This document shows, in pieces, positions 26,700-34,827 of a stretch of DNA of 64,000 nt. The number at the start of each line of letters is the position of its first letter. Within the stretch, counting starts at the first letter, position 1. The translations under genes and the position numbers were made by a program. Source of the stretch: an uncultured Acidimicrobiia bacterium (GTDB lineage Bacteria; Actinomycetota; Acidimicrobiia; Acidimicrobiales; CAIXPF01); assembly GCA_903921205.1 (NCBI GenBank), contig CAIXPF010000030.1:1-64000 (forward strand), read 5' to 3'. A model generated the notes under the pieces. It did no database searches and was not told the DNA's origin. It saw nothing but the letters and a program-made list of their open reading frames with translations.

Positions 26700-27977
26700 G
26701 TGACCATGCGTTGTCGTTTCGCCCCCTCGCCGACGGGCTACCTGCACGTCGGCAGCGCCCGTACGGCGCTGTTCAACTGGCTGTTCGCCCGGCATCACGG
26801 CGCCACGTTCGTGCTGCGCATCGAGGACACCGACGCCAGTCGCAACCAGCCCGAGCTGGTCACCAACATCCTCGACAGCCTGCGCTGGCTCGGGCTCGAC
26901 TGGGACGAGGGCCCCTTCTACCAGTCCGAGCGGGCGGAGCGGCACAACGAGGTGGTCGAGGGTCTGCTGGCCGACGGACGGGCCTACGTCGACGACGGCG
27001 CCGTGCGCCTGCGGGTGGCCGACGAGGGCACCGTCGGTTGGGACGACGTGATCCGGGGCCGGGTCAGCTTCGAGCGGGCCAACATCGAGGACTTCGTGAT
27101 CCGCCGCTCCGACGGCAGCCCGCTGTTCCTGCTGACCAACGTGGTCGACGACTGGGACATGGGCATCACCCACGTCATCCGCGGCGAGGACATGATCAAC
27201 AACATGCCCAAGCAGCTGTTGTTGCTCGAGGCGCTCGGCGTCGATCGCGAGGTCCACTACGCCCATCTGCCGCTGCTGGTCGACGAGCAGCGGCGCAAGC
27301 TGTCCAAGCGGTTCGGCGACGTGGCCATCGAGAGCTACCGCGATCGTGGGTTCGTGGCGCCGGCGATGACGAACTACCTCGCCACCCTGGGCTGGGGTAC
27401 CGCCGACGGCGTGGAGATCCGCCCGCTGGCGGAGATCGTCGAGCGCTTCGAGCTCGCCGCGGTCAACAAGTCCTCGGCGTTCTTCGACGTGAAGAAGCTG
27501 ACCCACTTCAACCACGAGTACATCCGGGCGATGGCGCCCGGGGAGTTCTCGGCGCTCGCCGGCCCGTTCGCCGCGCCGTACGACCTCGCAGCGCTGCCCG
27601 CGGGGTACCTGGCGGACATCCAGGGCCGCACCCAGACCTTTCCCGAGTTGGCCCCGATGATCGACTGGCTCTTCCTCGAGCAGCCGCCGATCGACGACGA
27701 GTCATGGGCCAAAGGCGTGGCGGGCAACCCGGCTGCCGCCGCCATACTTGACGGTACGCTGGCGGCCTACGCCGAGTGCGACTGGGTGAAGGACGAGTTG
27801 CACCAGCGGCTCGCCGCCGTCGGTGAGGCCAGCGGGCTCAAGCTGGGCAAGGCACAGGCCCCGGTCCGGGTGGCGGTGACCGGTCGCTCGGTCGGCCCGC
27901 CGTTGTTCGACGGGCTCGAGGTGCTCGGTCGCGAGCGTACGCTGGCCCGCCTCCGGGCGGCACGGGCCCGCCTCTGA
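26700..27977 (+). CDS. gltX: Glutamyl-tRNA synthetase, short form
   Basis: A 425-residue class I synthetase that charges tRNA-Glu. HIGH-type motif APSPTGYLHVGSARTALFNW, IEDTDASRNQPE, VDDWDMGITHVIRGEDMINN, and KMSKS-type KLSKRFGD are present. Compared with E. coli GltX the segment after DGRAYV jumps straight to DDGAVRLRV: about 40 residues containing the zinc-binding Cys/His cluster are absent, explaining the short length. GTG 26700 lies 7 nt after TAGCGT (26687-26692), a leaderless start; ATG 26706 is an alternative. tRNA-Gln and tRNA-Glu genes lie 3-4 kb downstream. Confidence 0.92.
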   Translation: MTMRCRFAPSPTGYLHVGSARTALFNWLFARHHGATFVLRIEDTDASRNQPELVTNILDSLRWLGLDWDEGPFYQSERAERHNEVVEGLLADGRAYVDDGAVRLRVADEGTVGWDDVIRGRVSFERANIEDFVIRRSDGSPLFLLTNVVDDWDMGITHVIRGEDMINNMPKQLLLLEALGVDREVHYAHLPLLVDEQRRKLSKRFGDVAIESYRDRGFVAPAMTNYLATLGWGTADGVEIRPLAEIVERFELAAVNKSSAFFDVKKLTHFNHEYIRAMAPGEFSALAGPFAAPYDLAALPAGYLADIQGRTQTFPELAPMIDWLFLEQPPIDDESWAKGVAGNPAAAAILDGTLAAYAECDWVKDELHQRLAAVGEASGLKLGKAQAPVRVAVTGRSVGPPLFDGLEVLGRERTLARLRAARARL

Positions 27978-27990
27978 CATGCTGCGCGGT

Positions 27991-28665
27991 ATGGACGCGC
28001 CGACCGTCGAGGACCGCGGGCGGTCGGGCACGGCAGCCGGCGATTCACGGCCGGGTCATCGCCACCGCCGCCGCAACCGCCCGACCGTACGGTTCCTCGC
28101 CGCCGTGCCGCTGCTCGGTGCGCTGTGGCTGGGCTACGCCGCGGTTCGGGTCGAGCTCGTCGCCCATCGCCAGCCGACCCGTTCGGCCGACGCCGCCGTC
28201 GTGTTGGGTGCGGCACAGTACGACGGCACGCCGTCGGGGGCGCTGGCCGGACGGCTCGATCGGGCCGCGCAGCTCTACCGCGACGGTATGGTCGCCGTCA
28301 TCATCGTCACCGGCGGCAACCAGCCCGGCGATCGCACGACCGAGGGCATGACCGGCTTCGTGTACCTGCGCGACCGCGGCGTGCCCGAATCGGCGCTGCT
28401 GGTCGAGAACGGGTCGTCGAACACCTGGGAGCAGCTGCTGGCCACCGAGTTGATCCTCGACGAGCACGGGCTGGGCTCGACCATCCTGGTGTCGGACCCC
28501 TCGCACGGTCGCCGCCTGCTCGACACCGCCGCCGAGCTCGGCATCGAAGCCCAGGTGGCACCCACCGACGCACCCACCACGTGGCGGCAACGGCTGCGCG
28601 AGAGCGTCGGGGTGGCCGTCGGCGATGTCATCGGGTTCCGCCGCCTCGCCGAACTCGATCGCTGA
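27991..28665 (+). CDS. DUF218 / YdcF-SanA-like membrane protein
   Basis: About 224 residues: basic N-terminus, one membrane segment (VRFLAAVPLLGALWLGYAAV), then the DUF218 domain (ADAAVVLGAAQYDGTPSGAL, AVIIVTGGNQPGDRTTEGM, ENGSSNTWEQLLATELILDE, TILVSDPSHGRRLLDTAAEL). SanA/YdcF proteins are linked to cell-envelope functions and vancomycin tolerance in other bacteria; the reaction is unresolved. ATG 27991 has CATGCT 7 nt upstream; ATG 27979, two bases after the gltX stop, is the alternative. Confidence 0.83.
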   Translation: MDAPTVEDRGRSGTAAGDSRPGHRHRRRNRPTVRFLAAVPLLGALWLGYAAVRVELVAHRQPTRSADAAVVLGAAQYDGTPSGALAGRLDRAAQLYRDGMVAVIIVTGGNQPGDRTTEGMTGFVYLRDRGVPESALLVENGSSNTWEQLLATELILDEHGLGSTILVSDPSHGRRLLDTAAELGIEAQVAPTDAPTTWRQRLRESVGVAVGDVIGFRRLAELDR

Positions 28666-28734
28666 GCCCGTCGCAACGACCGCCGGGCACGCTCCCGGGC
28701 GAGGGCCGGAACGTCGTGGCGCAACATCGGTCAC

Positions 28735-29781
28735 GTGCTGATCGAACGTATCGAGGGCAAGTGGATCGACGCCTTCGTCGAGGTCCTCTCGCTGTGCGGG
28801 GTGACCTCGGGGGAGGTGTGCGCCATCCTGTCGGAGTCCCAGAGCCGTGCCGTCAACGTCAACCTGGCCGAGCTGGCGCTCGACCGGTTGGGCGCCCGGG
28901 CCTTCCACGTGGTCATCCCGACCCCGCGGCAGACCGCTGTGGTGCCGGTCCGTTCCACCGGGGCGTCCTATGCCATCGGCGGGCTCGACCCGGTGATCGC
29001 GGCGCTGTCGTCGTCGAGCTTCGTGGTGGACTGCACCGTCGAGGGCCTGCTGCACGCGCCCGAGCTGCCCCGTCTGCTGGCCGGCGGCAGCCGGATCCTG
29101 ATGGTGTCCAACGAGCACCCCGAGCTGCTCGAGCGGATGAAGCCGGACCCGGCGCTCGAGGGCAAGGTCAAGGCCGGGGTGAAGCTGTTGCGGGGCGCGT
29201 CGGAGATGCGCGTCACGTCCGACGCCGGCACCGAGCTCACCGTCGACGTGTCCGGGGCGATGGTCGGCGGGGGTTGGGGCTTCACCAACCGGCCCGGCAC
29301 GATGAGCCACTGGCCCGGTGGGCTGTGCGTGTGCTTCCCCAAGGCCAACAGCGTCAACGGCAAGGTGGTGATGGCCCCCGGCGACATCAACCTCACCTTC
29401 AAGCGCTACCTCGAGAACCCGATCGAGCTGATCATCGAGCAGGACTACGTGGTCGCCATCGAGGGACGCGGGGTCGACGCCGACCTGATGCGCTCCTACT
29501 TCTCGGCCTGGGGTGACCGAGAGGCCTACGCCACCTCCCACGTGGGCTGGGGCATGAACCCCGCCGCCCGCTGGGACGCCATGGCCATGTACGACCGGAC
29601 ACAGCAGAACGGCACCGAGCAGCGAGCCTTCGGCGGCAACTTCCTGTACTCCACCGGCGCCAACGAGCATGCCGGCCGCTACACACTCGGCCATTTCGAC
29701 CTGCCGCTGCGCAACTGCACGGTCAGCCTCGACGGTACCGTCGTGGTCGACGCCGGGGTGCTGCAGGGCGAGCTGGCATGA
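28735..29781 (+). CDS. M29 aminopeptidase / 2,5-dihydroxypyridine dioxygenase (NicX)-like protein
   Basis: A 348-residue protein. The end of the sequence, GGNFLYSTGANEHAGRYTLG and HFDLPLRNCTVSLDG, with the preceding IEGRGVDADLMRSYFSAW, matches the fold shared by M29 leucyl aminopeptidases and the NicX-type 2,5-dihydroxypyridine 5,6-dioxygenase, a Fe(II) ring-cleavage enzyme. Which chemistry applies is not decided by sequence; the metal ligands would be His/Glu/Asp in the C-terminal half. Starts with GTG, with CAACAT 7 nt upstream. Followed after 10 nt by an acyl-CoA dehydrogenase, suggesting a catabolic pair. Confidence 0.7.
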   Translation: MLIERIEGKWIDAFVEVLSLCGVTSGEVCAILSESQSRAVNVNLAELALDRLGARAFHVVIPTPRQTAVVPVRSTGASYAIGGLDPVIAALSSSSFVVDCTVEGLLHAPELPRLLAGGSRILMVSNEHPELLERMKPDPALEGKVKAGVKLLRGASEMRVTSDAGTELTVDVSGAMVGGGWGFTNRPGTMSHWPGGLCVCFPKANSVNGKVVMAPGDINLTFKRYLENPIELIIEQDYVVAIEGRGVDADLMRSYFSAWGDREAYATSHVGWGMNPAARWDAMAMYDRTQQNGTEQRAFGGNFLYSTGANEHAGRYTLGHFDLPLRNCTVSLDGTVVVDAGVLQGELA

Positions 29782-29791
29782 GGTCGCGCCG

Positions 29792-31015
29792 ATGACCCCC
29801 GATCTCGACACCGTCATCGACCTGGTCGGCCGGCTCGGCCGCGAACGGTTCGCCGGGCGCGCTGCGGCGAACGACCGCGAGGCCACCTTCCCGTTCGAGA
29901 ACTACGCCGATCTACGCGATCACGGTCTGCTGGCGCTGTGCGTCCCCGAGGAACACGGGGGGATGAGGGCGAACTTCTACGAGTACGCCATGGTCGCGGC
30001 CGAGCTGGGGCGCCAGGACGGCGCCACGGCGCTCACCTTCAACATGCACAGCGTGTCGATGCTGTGGTCGAGCGTGCTGTGCGACGACCTCGGGCTCGAA
30101 CCGGAGGTGCAGCGGGAGCACGAACGGCGCCGGGCGGTGCTCTACCGCGAGGTGGTGCAGGACGGCGTGCTGTACGCCCAGCCGTTCTCCGAACCCGGCA
30201 CCAAGCTCGCCGGCGGCGCGCCGGTGTGGGGCACGGTGGCCACCCCGGTCGAGGGTGGCTGGCTGCTCAACGGGCGCAAGCAGTTCGCCTCGTTGTCGGG
30301 TGCGGCGGACATCTACACCATCACCGCCACCGAGGAGAGGCCCGGCCAGGACCGCCCGGCGTCGTTCGCCGACACCATCTTCGTCGGGGTGAAGGCAGGC
30401 TCACCGGGCTTCAGCATCTCCGGCTCCTGGGATCCCCTCGGGATGCGGGCCACGGTGTCACGGGACCTCGAGCTCGTCGACGTGTTCGTGCCCGAGGACC
30501 GTCAGCTGATGCCCCGAGGGGTGTACGCCCAGCTCGCCCGCCGTTGGCCGCACATGTTCATGACCCTCTGCCCGACCTACGTCGGGGTGGCCCAGGCGGC
30601 GTTCGACTTCACCGTCGCCTACCTGCGCGGCGAGGTTCCGGGCCAGAGCACTGCGCCGCGGCGCTCCAGCGCCACCAAGCAGCTGGCGGTGGCCGAGATG
30701 CGGGTGAAGCTCGATCAGATGTGGGCCGTGTTCCTGCGTTCCATGGCCGAGGCCAGGGTGGATCCGCCCAAAGAGGTGCTGCTGCGGGGCTTCTCCACGC
30801 AGTACAGCGTCATGGAGCTGAGCAACGACATCTGCCGGCTGGCCATCCGGACCTGCGGCGGCAGCTCCATCCAGCGGAAGTACCCGCTCGAGCGTCTCTA
30901 CCGCGACAGCCGCTGCGGAGCCCTCATGCTGCCGTGGACCGCCGAGATCTGTCTCGAGCGTCTGGGCTACGACAGCCTGTACGAACGGGGGGAGCGCGAC
31001 GCCCCTGCGCCGTGA
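29792..31015 (+). CDS. Acyl-CoA dehydrogenase family protein
   Basis: A 407-residue FAD enzyme. It has the N-terminal helical domain (LRDHGLLALCVPEEHGGM, ELGRQDGATALTFNMHS), the beta domain with AQPFSEPGTKLAGGAPVWGT and WLLNGRKQFASLSGAADIYT, the SGSWDPLGMRATVSRDLELV segment, and the C-terminal helical domain ending GGSSIQRKYPLERLYRDSRC, where a catalytic Glu is usual in this family's long-chain members. Substrate unknown; it could act on acyl-CoA or a non-CoA organic compound. GAGG lies 9 nt before the ATG. Confidence 0.87.
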   Translation: MTPDLDTVIDLVGRLGRERFAGRAAANDREATFPFENYADLRDHGLLALCVPEEHGGMRANFYEYAMVAAELGRQDGATALTFNMHSVSMLWSSVLCDDLGLEPEVQREHERRRAVLYREVVQDGVLYAQPFSEPGTKLAGGAPVWGTVATPVEGGWLLNGRKQFASLSGAADIYTITATEERPGQDRPASFADTIFVGVKAGSPGFSISGSWDPLGMRATVSRDLELVDVFVPEDRQLMPRGVYAQLARRWPHMFMTLCPTYVGVAQAAFDFTVAYLRGEVPGQSTAPRRSSATKQLAVAEMRVKLDQMWAVFLRSMAEARVDPPKEVLLRGFSTQYSVMELSNDICRLAIRTCGGSSIQRKYPLERLYRDSRCGALMLPWTAEICLERLGYDSLYERGERDAPAP

Positions 31016-31086
31016 CCGCCGCACGGTCCGTGGCGAGGGTGGTTGTCCTCCGGGTGGGGGAGCGGGTATCGTGGAAGCTCGCCCGA

Positions 31087-31158
31087 TCGGGGGTGGTGTA
31101 ATTGGCAACACGACAGGTTCTGGCCCTGTTGTTAGGGGTTCGAGTCCTCTCCCCCGAG
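31087..31158 (+). tRNA. tRNA-Gln (CTG anticodon)
   Basis: Acceptor arm TCGGGGG pairs with CCCCCGA; D-arm GGTGTAATTGGCAACAC; anticodon stem ACAGG / CCTGT with loop TTCTGGC giving anticodon CTG; T-arm AGGGG-TTCGAGT-CCTCT. CCA is not encoded (next bases GCT). 72 nt including the discriminator base. Confidence 0.93.
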
Positions 31159-31171
31159 CTCGAGAGCAGTG

Positions 31172-31199
31172 ACGGCCACCCGGCTCACCGGGTGGCCGT
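31172..31199 (+). terminator. Terminator after tRNA-Gln
   Basis: Perfect 12-bp stem ACGGCCACCCGG / CCGGGTGGCCGT with CTCA loop (31184-31187), followed by TTCTCGTTC, 13 nt after the tRNA end. Confidence 0.78.
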
Positions 31200-31276
31200 T
31201 CTCGTTCGCGGCGCCGGCGGGCCCGTGCGCCGGCGGTGCAGCATCGCCGAGCGGCCGTCGGGCTAGCGTCGCCGCC

Positions 31277-32038
31277 ATGAGCAGCCTGAACGCCCTCGAC
31301 GTGGTGCGGGCCACCGGCATCGCGGTGCACACCGTCGGCACCACCTGGATGCGCAGCCCGGCGACAGCAGCCCGCGGCGAGGAGATCGGGCTGATCGGCC
31401 TGGCCTACTGGGCGGCCGGCCGCGGCGGGGTCCTCGGGGACGTCGACGCCGATGTCGCCGCAGCGGCGTTCGGGTTCGTGCACCCGGTGACGTTCCGGGT
31501 GCTGTGGGACTGCCGTCCCGCCGGGCTGGCCCCGCTCGAGGCGACCCGCCACTACGCCCGGGCCGGGGTGGTGTGGGCCGAGCAGCGCTGGGCCGATCTC
31601 GACCACGTCGAGCTCACCGAGCTCGCGGTCCTCGCCGAGGCGATTGCCGCCGGCAGCTGGCCCACCGTGGGGGCCCTTTTCGCCGGCTGGCGCGCCGTGC
31701 AGCTGCCCCGTCTGTCGCCGGCGGCACGCCTGGTGCTGGCCCTGCAGGTGCTGCGCGAGCATCGCGGCGGGGCGCATCTCATCGCGGTGCAGGCGTCGGG
31801 GCTCGAGCCGGTCGATGCCATCCTGGCCGCCCCCACCGACCGCGGTGGCCCGGCGCGGGCCGAGAGCTTCGGCTGGAACGGTTCGAACGCCGACCCCGCC
31901 GAGGTGGCGGTACGACGGGCGCAGGCGGAGGACCTGACCGATCGGGTGGCGGCCCGTGCCTACGAGGCTCTCGACGGTCGCCAGCGGGCCCGCTTCGTGG
32001 AGTTGGTCGAGGTCGTGTCGCAGGCGACCCGCGCCTGA
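31277..32038 (+). CDS. SCO6745-like hypothetical protein
   Basis: A 253-residue, all-helical, Ala-rich soluble protein. The pattern IGLIGLAYWAAGRGGVLGDV, AAFGFVHPVTFRVLWDC, ALFAGWRAVQLPRLSPAARL and GGAHLIAVQASGLEPVDAIL matches an actinobacterial family named after SCO6745, whose function is unknown. A diverged paralogue lies at 49176-50015 in this window, sharing LFTGWRTLDRRL and AAAHINAIMAVGITPLDAIL. ATG follows TAGCGT by exactly 7 nt, so leaderless. Confidence 0.75.
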   Translation: MSSLNALDVVRATGIAVHTVGTTWMRSPATAARGEEIGLIGLAYWAAGRGGVLGDVDADVAAAAFGFVHPVTFRVLWDCRPAGLAPLEATRHYARAGVVWAEQRWADLDHVELTELAVLAEAIAAGSWPTVGALFAGWRAVQLPRLSPAARLVLALQVLREHRGGAHLIAVQASGLEPVDAILAAPTDRGGPARAESFGWNGSNADPAEVAVRRAQAEDLTDRVAARAYEALDGRQRARFVELVEVVSQATRA

Positions 32039-32132
32039 GCGGCCCCCGATCGGTGTCTGCATTGCTTCACCGGGGCCCGGGCCACTAACTTCTCGGTGCT
32101 CGCTCGTCGTGCGAACGGCGGGCGTGAGGCCT

Positions 32133-32205
32133 GCCCCTATCGTCTAGAGGCCTAGGACACCACCCTCTCAAGGTGGAGACACGGGTTCGAATCCCGTTAG
32201 GGGTG
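32133..32205 (+). tRNA. tRNA-Glu (CTC anticodon)
   Basis: Acceptor GCCCCTA / TAGGGGT; D-arm CGTCTAGAGGCCTAGGACA; anticodon stem CCACC / GGTGG with loop CTCTCAA, anticodon CTC; T-arm ACGGG-TTCGAAT-CCCGT. CCA is not encoded. It is a substrate for the gltX product. Confidence 0.95.
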
Positions 32206-32219
32206 CTCGGTACGGCACC

Positions 32220-32247
32220 AAAGGGCTGCTCCTCGGAGCGGCCCTTT
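32220..32247 (+). terminator. Terminator after tRNA-Glu
   Basis: A 13-bp stem with one T-G pair, AAAGGGCTGCTCC (32220-32232) / GGAGCGGCCCTTT (32235-32247), ends in TTTC. It begins 15 nt after the tRNA. Confidence 0.75.
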
Positions 32248-32340
32248 CGCCGTCGTGGGGTCCGGAAGCCGAAGGGCCGGGCGACCGCTCTGCTGCGGGT
32301 GCTGGTGGCCTCCGGGCGGGAGATGGGCGAGACTGGCGGC

Positions 32341-33312
32341 GTGAACGACTCCGCGCAGCATGCATCCGGTTCCCGACCGCGTCCCGGTGATCGATTCGGG
32401 ATCCGCTGGGGCCTCGCAGGCGGGGTGGCACTGCGCAGCATCGCCGAGGTCCGCAACCATGCCATGTGGGCCGATCAGGCCGGTTTCGACAGCTTCTGGG
32501 TGTCCCACGGTATGGCGGTCGACCCGATCGTGGCCCTCGCCGCGGTGGCCGCCGATGCGCCCGGCCTCGGCGAGGTCGGCACCTCGGTCGTGCCGCTGTA
32601 CGGCCGCCACCCGGTCAGCCTGGCGCAGCAGGCCCGCACCGCACAGTCCGCCTGGGGTGGGCGTTTCACCCTCGGGGTCGGCCCGTCGCACAAGGCCATG
32701 GTGGAGCCGAGCCTGGGCCTGTCATGGGCCCGGCCGTTGGGGTTCACCCGGGACTTCCTGGCCGGGATGGCACCGTTGCTCGCCGGTGAGCAGGCCGATG
32801 TCGACGGCACCGAGGTCGTCACCCACGCCGCGTTGGGCATCGACGCGGCGCCCACCCCGGTGCTGCTCGCCGCCCTCGGCCCGAAGATGCTGGAGCTGGC
32901 CGGGCGGGTCAGCGCGGGCACCACCGTAGGCCAGTGCGGCCCCCGCACGATCGCCTCGTTCATCCGTCCCGGCCTCGATGCCGCCGCCGAGGCGGCGGGC
33001 CGCAGCGGCCCGTTGCGGGTCATGGCCCTGGTGCGGATCTGCGTCACCACCGACCGGGCCCCGGCGTACCGGCTGGCCCAGGAGATCGGCGCCGGGTACA
33101 AGGTGTTGCCGTCCTACGCCGCGGTGCTGGCGAAGGAGGGTCTCGACGAGCCGGCCGACCTGTTCCTCATCGGCTCCTGGGACCAGGTCGCCGAGGGCCT
33201 CGCCGCCTACGCCGCTGCCGGGGCCACCGACCTGCGCATCGAGATCTGTGCGCCCGATCAGGCGACCCGGGAACAGACCCGTGCCGCGCTGGCCGACCAC
33301 CTGACGGGCTGA
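32341..33312 (+). CDS. LLM-class oxidoreductase, probably F420-dependent
   Basis: A 323-residue luciferase-like TIM barrel: RNHAMWADQAGFDSFWVSHG, LGEVGTSVVPLYGRHPVSLA, RFTLGVGPSHKAMVEPSLGL, VLLAALGPKMLELAGRVSAG and a C-terminal FLIGSWDQVAEGLAAYAAAG. The GVGPSHK segment is typical of the F420-binding subgroup (methylene-H4MPT reductase-like). Substrate unknown. GTG 32341 follows GAGACT by 6 nt; ATG 32323 upstream is an alternative. Confidence 0.83.
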   Translation: MNDSAQHASGSRPRPGDRFGIRWGLAGGVALRSIAEVRNHAMWADQAGFDSFWVSHGMAVDPIVALAAVAADAPGLGEVGTSVVPLYGRHPVSLAQQARTAQSAWGGRFTLGVGPSHKAMVEPSLGLSWARPLGFTRDFLAGMAPLLAGEQADVDGTEVVTHAALGIDAAPTPVLLAALGPKMLELAGRVSAGTTVGQCGPRTIASFIRPGLDAAAEAAGRSGPLRVMALVRICVTTDRAPAYRLAQEIGAGYKVLPSYAAVLAKEGLDEPADLFLIGSWDQVAEGLAAYAAAGATDLRIEICAPDQATREQTRAALADHLTG

Positions 33313-33388
33313 GCCCGACCCGCAGGCGGGCGACTGACCGGTCCGACCGTTCCCGGGGCCGGTCGGGGGGCCGGGGTAGGCTCGCAGC

Positions 33389-33460
33389 GTGGTCCTGTCG
33401 GCTGCTGCCCCTCAACCGATCCCCGGCCGCCCGCCTGCGGCCGGCCGGCCGAGCCGGTGA
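33389..33460 (+). CDS. Short upstream reading frame coupled to murL
   Basis: A 23-codon frame starting GTG 33389, 6 nt after TAGGCT (33377-33382), and ending in a TGA that overlaps the murL GTG (GTGA, 33457-33460). It encodes an Ala/Pro/Arg-rich peptide (starts MVLSAAAPQPIPG). murL has no ribosome binding site, so translation through this frame would deliver ribosomes to murL. Whether the peptide itself matters is unknown. It could also be a chance frame in a GC-rich leader. Confidence 0.4.
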   Translation: MVLSAAAPQPIPGRPPAAGRPSR

Positions 33461-34827
33461 GCGACCCGTCGGCCACGGCGGCCGATCCCACGGCGTTCCG
33501 CCCCGATCGGGTGGCCTGCTTCCGCTACGTCGACGTCGACTTCGACCGGGCCAGCGGCCGGCTGCGCTGCCGCTACGCCCTCGACGAGCTGGTCTTCGAG
33601 GAGCGGGTCACCTTCGCCGGGCACGGCGCCGACGCAGCCGGCCTCGAGGCCGCCGCCAGGCTGGTCTTCCTGCTGGCCGGCCTGTCGTACTACAAGGCCG
33701 CCGCGCCGCCGTCGGTGACGGTGCCCTTCGCCCTCACCCCGGCCGAGCGGGCGCTGCTCGAGGCGGCCTATCAGGACGGCCTCGGCGAGTACGCCTATCG
33801 CAACGGGCTCGACCTCTCCGGCCTGGTCATCGACGCCGACGACGCCCCGCCCGGGCCCGCACGGCCTGCGTCCGCAGCGGAACGACCACTGATCCCCTTC
33901 GGTGGCGGCATCGACTCCATCGTCACCGTCGAGGGCATCCGGCCTGCTGCGCGGTCTGCGGCGCTGTTCGTGGTGTCGCGCGAGGGCGACCGCTTCGACG
34001 CCATCGAACAGGCGGCGGCGGTCACCGGCCTGCCGGTGGTTCGGGCCGAGCGCCTGCTCGACCCGAAGATCCTGCGTTCGGCAGCCCTGGGCTACCGCAA
34101 CGGCCACGTCCCGGTGACCGCCATGATCTCGGCCATCGCGGTGATGGCGGCCCTGCTCGACGGGCGTGACGCAGTGGTGATGTCGAACGAGTGGTCGGCG
34201 TCGTCGGGCAACGTCGTGCACCACGGCCGCGTGGTGAACCACCAGTGGTCCAAGACACTGGCCTTCGAGGACCTCTTCCGCGCCGCGTTGGCCGACGTGC
34301 TGCCGGTGCCGGTCGAGTACTTCTCGTGGCTGCGACCGTTCAGCGAGCTGTGGGTCGGCAGGCGTTTCGCGACGCTGAGCGCCTACCACGACACCTTCCG
34401 CAGCTGTAACCGGGCCTTCCACATCGACCGGGCGGCCCGGCTGGACCACTGGTGCGGCCGTTGCGACAAGTGCTGCTTCGTGGACCTGGTCCTCGCCCCG
34501 TTCCTGCCGGCCGACGCGTTGCGCTCGGTGTTCGCCGGCCGCGAACCGCTCGACGACGCCGCGCTGTTGGGGAGCTTCCGCACCCTGGCCGGGGTGTCGG
34601 GCGACCTCAAGCCGTTCGAGTGCGTCGGCGACGTCGACGAGTGCATCACCGCAGCCGTGGTCGCCGCCGACCGGCCCGATCGGGCGGGTGGGGCGGTGCT
34701 GGCCCCACTGGCCGCCGAGCTGCGTGCCGGTGTGCTCGACCCAGCGGCAGCGCTGGCCGCCCTGCTGCGACCCCAGGGGCCGCACCGAATCCCGGCCCGC
34801 CATGCGCCACCCGATCTCCTGGTCTGA
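33457..34827 (+). CDS. murL: UDP-MurNAc-L-Ala-L-Glu epimerase
   Basis: A 456-residue member of the MurL family, which epimerises the terminal L-Glu of UDP-MurNAc-L-Ala-L-Glu to D-Glu using ATP and Mg. Landmarks are LAGLSYYKAAAPPSVTVPF, the ATP-pyrophosphatase-like loop IPFGGGIDSIVTVEGIRP, MSNEWSASSGNVVHHGRVVN and the Cys-rich CGRCDKCCFVDLVLAPF. Its end overlaps the next gene, murD2, by 26 nt, the pairing known from Xanthomonas and some actinobacteria. GTG start coupled to a short upstream frame; no ribosome binding site. Confidence 0.88.
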   Translation: MSDPSATAADPTAFRPDRVACFRYVDVDFDRASGRLRCRYALDELVFEERVTFAGHGADAAGLEAAARLVFLLAGLSYYKAAAPPSVTVPFALTPAERALLEAAYQDGLGEYAYRNGLDLSGLVIDADDAPPGPARPASAAERPLIPFGGGIDSIVTVEGIRPAARSAALFVVSREGDRFDAIEQAAAVTGLPVVRAERLLDPKILRSAALGYRNGHVPVTAMISAIAVMAALLDGRDAVVMSNEWSASSGNVVHHGRVVNHQWSKTLAFEDLFRAALADVLPVPVEYFSWLRPFSELWVGRRFATLSAYHDTFRSCNRAFHIDRAARLDHWCGRCDKCCFVDLVLAPFLPADALRSVFAGREPLDDAALLGSFRTLAGVSGDLKPFECVGDVDECITAAVVAADRPDRAGGAVLAPLAAELRAGVLDPAAALAALLRPQGPHRIPARHAPPDLLV

